The translations under genes and the position numbers were made by a program. This document shows positions 41,601 through 53,600 of a DNA stretch of 64,000 bases, piece by piece. The stretch's first letter is position 1. Each line of letters starts with the position of its first letter. The notes under the pieces were generated by a model. That model was given only the letters and a program-made list of their open reading frames with translations. It ran no database searches and was not told where the DNA came from. This DNA comes from Platycnemis pennipes (taxonomy: Eukaryota; Arthropoda; Insecta; Odonata; Platycnemididae): contig OW121856.1 of assembly GCA_933228895.1 (NCBI GenBank), positions 111,079,027 to 111,143,026 on the forward strand, read 5' to 3'.

Positions 41601-44600
41601 ACTGTCTACACAACTAGATACCACCTTTCTTGACTTCTCAAAAGCCTTTGACTCCCTCAACCTCACCCTCCTCCTTCATGAACTTAGTCAACGTTTCAGC
41701 ATTCATGGAAATTTCCTGAACCTCCTGTCCAGCTTCCTCAGCAATAGAACTCAGCGAGTAATACTATCGGGCTCCCCTTCCTCTTGGTCACCTGTTACAT
41801 CAGGAGTTCCCCAGGGTAGCATCCTTGGACCTTATCTCTTCAATCTATACATTGACGATCTGGCCTCCCTACTTCCTTCCTCCCTAGCTCACGCTTTGCT
41901 TTATGCTGACGACTGCAAGATCTTCACGCAGAGAAATAATGTAACAGATAGTCATGAGCTCCAAGGTGCTCTAAATAAGACATCTAAATGGTGCGATACT
42001 CGGAAACTTACCTTAAACTCAAATACGTACAGTACTATGTCTATTTCTCTTAAAAAAATCCCCCCTCAACTTCAAATACACCATTAATGCCACACCTCTG
42101 AATCGTGTGTTTTCTGTTAAGGATCTTGGCACATTAACTGATAATAAACTGAATTTTTCTGGACATATCCAGGCAGTTAAAAGTAAAGCTATGACCCTAT
42201 TAGGCCTCCTCTATTGCTTCACGGAAATCTGAGATCCCCGATCACTGCAATCGTGCTTCTCATCAATTGTCCTCCCTCTTATTTTTTATTGCTCTCCCAT
42301 ATGATCCATGTCTGCTCCGTCTAATCTCTAAGCTATCAGCAGTGTAACCAATTTCTTCTGTAGAATTGTGAAGCATAGAGTCCCACTCCTCCGCAATATG
42401 TCCACGGATGCCATTCTCTCTTCCCTTTCCACCTGCACTCTACACATTAACAGGCTTAATACTGACTTAAAATAAATTCACAACATTTTAAACTCCATTA
42501 CTGACAGCCCTGAACTCCTATCTCTCATCAACTTCACAAAGTTCCATCTCGACCTACCCGTAGGCACCCATGCCTTACCTCACATTTACCCGTCCCTAGA
42601 CCCGTTCACTAACCAAACGTCCGCTCCTCTTCCGGCTCTCCTCCTCCCTATTGAATTCACTTCCCGACAACATCGATCCGTTCTTATTATCTTCAACCGC
42701 ATTTACTAACCTAGCCCTATCTCATTTCTCTCAAAAATAAATGCTACCTTCCTTTTGTTACTTTCCCTTGCACTTTATTTGTTGATATTATTCTTACCTT
42801 GCTCTTGTGGATATTTATATGTGAGCAATTTTCTTTAAAATAAAAATAAAATAAAATATAAGAACTCACTCAAAACCCATTTTCCTTTCCCTTAAAATTC
42901 TTCCACTCCCCTGCCTATATATACTTCAACTGATTTTACAAAAATAATTATGCCTCATTCTCCTCCAACTCAAATCTTCATGATCATTACACCCACAGAA
43001 AAAACGATCTCCATTGTTTTGCCATTAGAACAATGAGTATGAAATGTGGACCAAAAGGGATGGTAATAAGAGTGTTTAATAAATTACCCACGGAATTTAA
43101 GAAATTAAAAAGTACCAGCTCCCTCAAGGCAAAACTTCAAGAGTTTCTCTTAAAAAAATTGTATTACCCAGTGTCCGAGTACTTGAGGGAGGAACCTGTA
43201 TAACATCCAAATGAGTTTAATTTTGTTAATATTTATAACATCTACGTAAATTTTTTTTGGGAATCTGTATTGTATTTATTTGATAATTCATATTGTGAAT
43301 ACTTGATTTATTGTAACATGATTATATTCTTTGTCTTGATGTGCCATACATTGGTTATAGAGTTTTTGCTGTATCTGATCCATCATGGAAAATATACATT
43401 ATTATTATTATCCAGGAATGACACTGACATACGAATCAAATTATACAATCATTTGCTCTTTGAAATGAAGCTTCACCATGGTCCTCAATTTGACTCCATG
43501 GTGAGGAGGCTTCTTAGGACTGGGAACTATTATAGCGTCCAGGAATACTTCTCTCAAGCCGATCCAGTTTGTGACCTATCTTGAACATTGGGTCATGCAT
43601 TTTGGGATGAATAAGATGTCATTTTGTGATCGCTCACATATGATGTAATTAATGTCGTTATGTCTTATATAATGGCAATGGTCTTAATAAACTCCAGCGT
43701 TTCATGATGGTTTTAAATGCATAGTGAAATTGGTGACTGAAAAAAATTGTTATTATTAATTTGTGTCATTTGTTCACTGCTATTCAGGTATGACTTGACC
43801 CATGACAAGGCAATACAGTGATACGAGTTTAATTCGTTCTGTGACCGAGCTCGTAAGTCAAAATACACATATCTCAAAATTTTCCCCTTGAAATTAATTG
43901 AAATGTGATTAATTCATGCCAGACCCCAAAAAAGAATTCCAATGTTTTTTAAAATGTTTTCAACATAAAAAAAATATTTTTGATGAACAAACCTTGTATG
44001 CAAACAAAATGAAACCTAATAAAAGATAATTTAAAGAAAAAAACATATTGGCAAAGTCGATTGGCGTATGATACGTACTCATTGATTTTTTCTTCTCCCT
44101 CACTTTTGCTTCACTTTTTCTTCTTTTGTAGTTTTTCTTCTTTTCTATCACACTTTGGTCACTTTCATCCCCAGGGCGTTTCAACAGAAACCTGTCCAAG
44201 GAGCCCAGATTCTTTCTCCCTTTTAGAATGTATCTGGAATGAGTTAGGCAAGTGTCATTAAATAGCGCCGATGCGCAACCAGTTGAAACCTTTTCAGGGT
44301 GGTTCTTTTCAACAAAGTCCGAAACTTTTTCCCATATTGCCAACACTTCCTTTATCTCACGTGAAAAGATAACCTCCTCTGCTTCTGGCTCCTCTGCATT
44401 CTTCTGCAGAAATTCCAATCGTTGCTGCATCCGTAGTTCGGCCTACTTTTCCGTCTTCAGTTCCTCGGAATGTGCTTCGACAAGCTCTTTGATATCTCCC
44501 TCATCCACTTCCAGGACATGGACCTTCCGAGATACTCAATCTCTTCCAATACTTCAGTGTTCAGGTGCAAATCCTTCAATGTCCCTTTCAGTCACAGCTT

Positions 44601-47600
44601 CCTCAGGCCACAGTTTTTCCCATGCAGAGATCAAGGTCGTTTTTGTGACACCCTGCCAAGCCATATCAATAATTTTGAGGCATGTTGTAGTGGTCCTTCC
44701 AGAACTCTCAAAGGGTGAGGTTTGTGCTCTCTGTAACCCCAAATCATGTGTTTGGTAAAAAGTTTCTTGAAATTGGAGATCACCTGTTGGTCCATGGGCT
44801 GTAAAATAGGGGTGGTGTTCGGTGGAAGGTAGAGAACCTTCATAAAGCTGAACTCTTCTAGAATGTCGTCATAAAGGTTTAGCAGGTGGCAAGTAGCATT
44901 GTCGACGAGGAGAAGGGCTTGCCGGGGTAATTCATTCACCTCGAGGTATTACTTAACGGCAGGACCAGAGACCAAGTTGAACCATAAAACTTCCAGGTCA
45001 CCCACGCCACCACCACAGGTTTGCCCTCCACACAACCTGTGGTTTCTCTTTTATAACCTTGTGTGTTTTGAAGGCTCTGAGGTTTTCTGAGTGGTATACA
45101 AGCAGCAGCTTGACCTTGCAGTCGCCACTCGTATTTGCACACAGTGCGAAAGTCAACCTATCCTTCATGGGTTTGTGACCTGGCATGTTCTTTTCTTCTG
45201 CCTTTATGTAAGTTTTGCTTGGCATTTTCTTCCGGAAGAGTCCTGTCTCGTTACAGTTGAACACTTGTTGGGGGATGTAACCATGGGCTTTGACCAATTC
45301 AGCAAAATTTTTCACAAATTCCTCAGCCGCCATAGAATCAGAGCTAGCTGCCTCATTGTGCCTGACAAAGGAGTGAATACCGGTCCTTTTTCAAAAATTT
45401 TCGAACCACTCCAGACTGGCTTTGAACTGCTCCTGTGCTGAAGTACCTGGGCTCTGTTACAGCAAATCTGCATAAATGACTCGTGCCTTCTCGCAAATTA
45501 TACTCTCAGTCACATTGTCTCCAACGAGCTGCTTCTCTGTCAACCACAAAAGCAGGAGATTTTCATCTTTTCATTGACAGAGTTTCGTAGCTTTGAAATA
45601 ATTTTAACACCCTTAGCAGGAGTTATAGACTTTATCGAGTCCTTCTCCTTCAGAATAGTACATATCATAGAAGTTGTGCGATCGTACTGAATTGCCAAGT
45701 CTATGACTCTTACCCCTTGCTCATGTTTGTCTATTATCTCACGCTTTAATTCCATGGATATCACCTTTTTCCTTTTCTCACCACTATTATTTACACTCAT
45801 CTTCTTAGGACTCATGGTTATGTGAAAAAAATTAACTAAATAACTACTTAAGTTCCAAAAAAAACACAAAATTAAAACAACTTGACAGAGATGCTTCTGC
45901 AGCGAAGTGAACATGTGAATTGAACACGAAAGACTCGCAAATCTAAGTGGTGGCTCAATATGCCAACTGGCTGTGACGTCACTGAGGCTGGCTCCTATCT
46001 CAAATATTGACTCGTATCTCAGGCAAAAACTGGAGGCCCTAGTGACGGCTCAAGAACTCGTATGATATCTCGAGGTACCACTGTACCATCAATTCCAATA
46101 TGAGATGATTTAGATATAAGTATTTTGTCGTCAACCACATAAAAGACAATTAGGACAAATCAAAGAGTTTTCCAACTAATTTCTTCTGACTGGAAAGCCC
46201 CCAAATGATTTTATGAATCAGCTGAAAGGCTGCAGCTGTGACTGACTTTCCCATGATGAAGTCGTGCTGAGAAGAATGCATAAGGTCAAAATTACTTGAA
46301 TAATTAATGATTTGAGCCGCTGATTATGAAAAAAAATATTTGTTTAATAGATTATAAAGAAACATATTGTGACGATCTGCTCGTGTGAGCGTGATCGCGG
46401 CGTCTTCGCGCGATCGTATGGATCCGCGCGACAAACGGAGAGAGAGACGACTCGCGCGTGATTCAAATTACCGCCCACCATTTTTTCGATCCTCCATTAT
46501 TTGTAATGTTAGTTGTAGCGCCGGTCGCAATGACCGACGATATATAAAGGGGTTCCCCAGTGAGCTCGCCCCCGCTGGAGGCTTCAGACCACATATCCCT
46601 ATCCCTTCTATCCCTTCCATCCCTATCCTTATACCTTTCCTCCCGGTCTGAAGCGCCTATTAGTGCGGAAACAGACTTGAAAACACCATAAGAGCCCCAG
46701 ACCCAGACCTCAAACCTCTGACTCCAGAGTGAAAGACGGCAGACGGAGAGAGACTACTCAAAGGAAGGAGAGCGAAGCGACGCAAGCGGACGAAGAGAAC
46801 GGAGAAGCGAGGAAGACAGATTGAAAGCAGCCATAAGGCGTGGAGCTGGAGAGGCGGACCTGCGAAGGAGTCATTGCTTGAGAGGACACATCTCGTGCAA
46901 GCGGACGACATCGCAGCCAGGCGACAATTTCCCTGTTGGCTCTAAGGCGGACGTAGAAGGTTGGACCGAGGACCGGCGCCAACGATTTCTCACCCCAGGG
47001 CCGGGAAACCCACGCGTCTCCGGGCATGCTCCAGACACCTTACAAGGCATAGTACTTTCCTATCAAACCTCCCCGAACCGATCGGCCAACGGTCGAACGA
47101 ACTCCGATCCCGTCTTCGACGCCCAGTGAATCGGGGCGAAAGCCGTCGCTACCAAACTCCTGAGTCAACTCCACCGTCCTGCGCAAGTGAACTCACATTT
47201 TCTAAGAGCGGCGCACGTCATTTGAAAATCAGTCCCAAGCAGACTGAATTTGTATCACTCTCCTCCCGTCCTAGTGGTCCTCAACCATATTTCAAACGAA
47301 AGGACGAGGAGCTTGTAAATATTGTATAAAGGGTTTCATGTCATTTCATTTCATTTTTCAAAGGGTTTCATGTCATTTCATTTCATTTTTCAAAGGGTTT
47401 CACTGTTCATTTTTTGTATCATTCATTAGTTCTTAGTTAGGTTAGCTATCATTTGGGTATATTTCATTAATGTTTCACGTATCACCAACTCATTCATCCC
47501 TCATTATAGTGTAGGAGTGTAATTTTCCTATGTGTCTAGCAATAAATCGGTGTTTTTCCTGTGAACGCGAGTCGTCCTTTACTCCCGAACGCGGTGATCT

Positions 47601-50600
47601 GCATCCATTCGATTTTCAGGTCCGATCATCGCCGATCTCGGAGGGTAATGCTGCAGTTCCGCGAAGGCCTCACCCTAAGATATTTTTCTCGTTGATCTCT
47701 GCTTGCTGATCAGCTTGACCCCGGTTTTGAGTGGCACCCCTTGTCTCTTCTCATTAGGAGCGAAGCTTTCTTTTCCTTTCTCCGGAGTGGCGTTGGCGCG
47801 TTCTCATTCGTGGCTGACGGAGGGAACGGGAAAGAGGGGGGGGAAATTGCCCGACCGCAGGATCCGTACGGAGACAAACCCCGGCTGAGAAGAGGTCGAA
47901 CAGTCCAGCCACGTGTCCCGTCACAGATAAGATGGCGCTCAACTAAAGGGGCCGGAATAATTATCGTCCAACTAAAAGGGCCGGAATTAAGATGGCGTCC
48001 AATTAAACGGCCGGAATAATTACCGTCCAGGATTTTAGGCCGATAATTTGTAGCGCGATTCGCATTCCAAAAGGAAGAATGAAACTAGGAATTCTTTTAT
48101 TCCTAGCACGTTAGGATTATTTCCGTTGTATTAGCTGTAGGTTTCCTTTTTATTTCAGGGTCTGTGTTAAATTAGGCTCCGAATATTGAAGTTTAATAAT
48201 TGTTAGCATAAATCGTGTTTTTTGCGTGTATTTCTGATTAAAGTTTCATTTCGGCGTTCATTTCGAGTTTTTCCTGTGCGTTCTTCTTAATCGTAAGATG
48301 ACGGACGAGGAGAATAGGTCGGCAGCGTTTACGCAGTATCGTGAGAAAGAGAGGGACGAGGTCGACTCGGACGATCATAGTGTTCGCTCCGAAACCGATG
48401 GTTTGACGCTAGGACTGGCAGGTATGATGTTAGATACCCCCGAGAGGAAGGAGGTTGAATCCCCCGCCGTCCAACTCAGCGAACCCGGTAGTCGTGAGAC
48501 AAGCCAAACGGAGTCCCGTGAAGACCCGCTTAACACCCTTCTGTCTTTGATGCATTCCATGCGTCGGGATATAAATGCTAGCAGGCAAAGTAATGAAGCC
48601 ATGCGTCGGGATATAAATGCCAGCAGGCAAAGTAACGAAGCCATGAGTCGGGATATAAATGCCAGCAAGGAAAGTAATGAAGCCATGCGTCGGGATATAA
48701 ATGCCGTGAGTCGAGATATAAATGCTAGCAATGAAAGTATTGAAGCCCTACGGCAGGAAAGAAAGGCAGATCATGATGCATTGCAAAGGGAAATTGCTAT
48801 AAGTAACGAAAAATTGCAGGCAGAAATGAGAAGTTGGAACGAGAGTTTTTCTCAGGATATGTCACGAGTAAAACAGAAAATAAGCGAAGTCGAAACGCGA
48901 TGCGTAGACGGAGTGGAGGCAATGGCAAGGAATGTTCGCGAGGAATGCAAGAAAATTGTTAGCGCGGAGATTGGGAGCGTTAAGGTCCGAACAAATGCGT
49001 TGGAACAGGCTTACGATGAAGTAGTCACGTCGCAGAGGGGCGAACAAGATCGCTCGGAAGTACGCGAGGAAAGAGTGAAATCACTCGAATCCAAAGTGGC
49101 CGCTTTGACTGATAGGGGCACGACCACGCAAGCAGCGGCGATATCGGCGCACTCTCTCTCGAAGCCGACGTTTTCTGCCTTCAGCAACGAACACCCTATT
49201 GCCTTCCTGAGGGAAGTTAATAATTACTTTTCTATAGTTTCCATTCCGGAGGCTTTAGAGCCGCAAGTGTTTTTCCAGATGTTGAACGGGGACGCGAAGA
49301 CATGGGGAAATTCGTTGTGGCCGGTCCCGTCGACGCTCGCGGAATTTAAAGAAAGGTTTTTGGCCAATTTTTGGGACACTGACACCCAATATAATTTCCG
49401 CATGCAAGTTATAACAGGAAGATATGCTAGGGGCAAAACTAACACGATGAAACAGTTTGCGACTGAAAAAGTAGCGCAGGCGCGTTTGTGTTCCCCACCG
49501 ATGAGCGAGGGAGAAATCCTTCACTTTTTAATAAGACAATTTCCCACGCATGTTCAAAACATGTTAAAATCCATTGAACAATTAACAGTGGAACGGTTAA
49601 TTGTATTATTGGGATTGTACGATCAATCCTACCAGTCAAGCACGCCGACGACCATAAATTCTACCCCTCCAGGTGCATCGCAAGGATCGGAGAATACGAG
49701 ACCGCGAGCAGCTGATAAAGAATATCGGGTGAATTCGGTCACGGTTGAGCGAGGACAGAAAGCTAGGAAACAGCGACCGGCGGAGAAATCCCCGAGTCCG
49801 CCCCCTCCTAGCGCACCTCCATTTGAGGACCAGGATACGGCGTTAAACACGCGTCGGCTGGTGTGATTCACCTCCGGTCCCCAGCCGAGACGGACAGAGA
49901 GAGGATAATGTGTGAAATAATCTCCACATGTGAGATAGAGGGAGAGAGTTTGTATGGCGAAGGGCAAGGCAATACTTATTACGAAAGACGAGTGTGTCCC
50001 GTTGTGAAGTGTTGGACTAATGGGATTCAAGGGGAAGCGTTATTGGATACCGGCAGTGAAATTTCCGCGGTTTCCGAGAAGCATTTAAGGGAATTAGAAT
50101 CAAGAGAAATAATCCCTTCCTTTCCCTTAAATCGATCGCGCATCGTATGTGCGGACAGCCGGAAGTCACCACCAATCACTCGGCAAGTCTTACTCTCGCT
50201 CCAAATACAAGGAATAGAGTTCGAAGTAGTTTGTCTCGTAATAAAAAATCTTGTAAAACCATTGATTTTGGGAATGGACTTTCTGGTGGATAACAAAGTT
50301 TTCATTGACTTAGGCGAGAAAACTGTGAAGGTGAGGGGTTCAGAATCGGCGATAGTTAAGATTCCCATAAATGTTCGAAGGGAACATGACATCGCTAAAG
50401 TGTTAGCCGTGGAGGACAGAGTAGACGGAACGGGAATAGAGGAGGCGATCAGGAAATCGAATCGGTTGAGCAGCGAGGAAAAAGAAGACTTGCGGAGACT
50501 CCCGGTTAGATACGATGCGCTATTTTCCTCGACTCCGACTCCGATCGAAGGCGTCCGCCACCGGATTAAGCTTTCTGAGAATCGACCTTTCGTACAGAAA

Positions 50601-53600
50601 TCCTACCGAATTCCCATAGCATACTGGCAACAGGTGCAAAACAGAATCAATGAGATGCTCACGCATCACGTAATCGGGAAGGAATCAATCATTCGCTTCG
50701 CAGCTGAGAATTTGACGAGTTCCGCCAGAAGGAGAAAGGAATGTCAGAAAGGGGTGCATTCTAACTTTCGCATCGGAGATCTCGTGCTTCTCAGGACGCC
50801 TAGGGTGTCCGATTCCAGACTCGGTTTATTTCATAAGTTTTTCAATTTGTTAACTGGTCTTTTTAGGACTTCCAAAAGGGTTGGGCCTAACGCGTACATT
50901 TTGTCTCGGGAAGACACTTCCGAATTAGGCATTTATAACGCGTTTTCTTTGGTGCCTTATAGGTGTTAAGGAACCACCTCAAGTTTCTTTTGTTGTTTGT
51001 TTTTTTCGTGCTGAGCGCGAACTCATTTTTTCTTGCGTCATTTTTCATCCCGCGAGAAAAAATTCATTCGTGCTGGGGGGCGATGTGACGATCTGCTCGT
51101 GTGAGCGTGATCGCGGCGTCTTCGCGCGATCGTATGGATCCGCGCGACAAACGGAGAGAGAGACGGCTCGCGCGTGATTCAAATTACAGCCCACCATTTT
51201 TTCGATCCTCCATTATTTGTAATGTTAGTTGTAGCGCCGGTCGCAATGACCGACGATATATAAAGGGGTTCCCCAGTGAGCTCGCCCCAGACCCAGACCT
51301 CAAACCTCTGACTCCAGAGTGAAAGACGGCAGACGGAGAGAGACGACTCAAAGGAAGGAGAGCGAAGCGACGCAAGCGGACGAAGAGAACGGAGAAGCGA
51401 GGAAGACAGATTGAAAGCAGCCATAAGGCGTGGAGCTGGAGAGGCGGACCTGCGAAGGAGTCATTGCTTGAGAGGACACATCTCGTGCAAGCGGACGACA
51501 TCGCAGCCAGGCGACAATTTCCCTGTTGGCTCTAAGGCGGACGTAGAAGGTTGGACCGAGGACCGGCGCCAACGATTTCTCACCCCAGGGCCGGGAAACC
51601 CACGCGTCTCCGGGCATGCTCCAGACACCTTACAAGGCATAGTACTTTCCTATCAAACCTCCCCGAACCGATCGGCCAACGGTCGAACGAACTCCGATCC
51701 CGTCTTCGACGCCCAGTGAATCGGGGCGAAAGCCGTCGCTACCAAACTCCTGAGTCAACTCCACCGTCCTGCGCAAGTGAACTCACATTTTCTAAGAGCG
51801 GCGCACGTCATTTGAAAATCAGTCCCAAGCAGACTGAATTTGTATCACTCTCCTCCCGTCCTAGTGGTCCTCAACCATATTTCAAACGAAAGGACGAGGA
51901 GCTTGTAAATATTGTATAAAGGGTTTCATGTCATTTCATTTCATTTTTCAAAGGGTTTCATGTCATTTCATTTCATTTTTCAAAGGGTTTCACTGTTCAT
52001 TTTTTGTATCATTCATTAGTTCTTAGTTAGGTTAGCTATCATTTGGGTATATTTCATTAATGTTTCACGTATCACCAACTCATTCATCCCTCATTATAGT
52101 GTAGGAGTGTAATTTTCCTATGTGTCTAGCAATAAATCGGTGTTTTTCCTGTGAACGCGAGTCGTCCTTTACTCCCGAACGCGGTGATCTGCGTCCATTC
52201 GATTTTCAGGTCCGATCATCGCCGATCTCGGAGGGTAATGCTGCAGTTCCGCGAAGGCCTCACCCTAAGATATTTTTCTCGTTGATCTCTGCTTGCTGAT
52301 CAGCTTGACCCCGGTTTTGAGTGGCACCCCTTGTCGCTTCTCATTAGGAGCGAAGCTTTCTTTTCCTTTCTCCGGAGTGGCGTTGGCGCGTTCTCATTCG
52401 TGGCTGACGGAGGGAACGGGAAAGAGGGGGGGGAAATTGCCCGACCGCAGGATCCGTACGGAGACAAACCCCGGCTGAGAAGAGGTCGAACAGTCCAGCC
52501 ACGTGTCCCGTCACAATATGTATAATAAATTATAGACACTCTAAGATTAAAACAAATTAACTCACACATCACGATAATATTTCAGTTGTTTCATGAGGCT
52601 CATCTGATTTTTCTCACGTATGAAGCATTGCAGGATGTCCTCAAAGAAAAAATCACCCAAATTGACCAGAAGTTTAAAGCAAGAAGCCTTGATTCTAGGT
52701 TGAATGCTTTAACCAGTTTAAACACCTTCTTCCATCTAGATTTCAAGGGGCTTTAAAGGAGCAGTATGCTGGGACAACCTACCATTCACACAACATCACA
52801 AATGTTTGTAATCTCTTTGTTTTCTTGTTTGTGGTTTGCCACCGCATTATTCAATTGCGATGCACAATTTGTGTATTTCAGGCATCAACTATTTTCCACT
52901 AGTTTTCTTGTCCATGCCAAGGTGATGCCAATCATTTACAAACTTCCGGGCCATACGTGAAATCTGTCTGTACTATATATCTGTATTATATATCTGTTAG
53001 TATTGTCCACTTGGTATATCATTTTCCATCCTTCATATGGATTGACCCATTTTAAATACCAAACATGACCCCTATGGCTATCATTTATTCCTTCCAAACA
53101 AAATTAATGATTGCATCATCAAAATTCATGGTCCTCATTTCAGAGTAATTTATGTTTAAAAGACAAATTTTTTAACTTTTTAAAACTCTGCCAAAGTGAT
53201 AAAATTCATTCTGAAGGTCACCTGCAAAAGCTTTGTTATTGATAATTTGGTTTGTTGGTTACATTCTATGATAGAAAACAATAATTTGCTGCTGTCCTTC
53301 CAGTTGGCTTCAAGTCCAGGTCAACTGCAGTTGGCCGGGAATGCCAGTGAAGTATTGTCTTTCAAAAAGGAATGAAACCTAGAAACCAAAATATTCCCAG
53401 CTCACTAATGTCCAACAGAAGTTCTTAGGCTAGTCTCCTTTGCTATTTAAATCCATTTTATTGGCTATAAAGGAGTAGGTACCAATTAGAGAATTTTTGC
53501 TGTGCTATGACCAATGCCACATAGCACTGATCTATATCAATGCCACCATTCATTGGTATTTCATATTATTTCTACTTTTAATAAAGTGATGAGATTCATT

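Larger units (their letters stand above)
46368..52515 (+). mobile_element. Ty3/gypsy LTR retrotransposon, internally deleted, young
   Basis: Two long terminal repeats in direct orientation flank gag and a shortened pol. ATAT precedes (46364-46367) and follows (52516-52519) the element, consistent with a 4-bp target duplication. Reverse transcriptase, RNase H and most of the integrase are missing. By eye the LTRs differ at about five single bases plus one indel over 1.4 kb, so the insertion is recent. Confidence 0.95.

Noticed and set aside
46821..47329. ORFs of 102 and 122 codons repeated identically at 51411-51919
   Set aside because: They lie inside the gypsy LTRs and are duplicated because LTRs are. 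No domain and no sign of independent coding.
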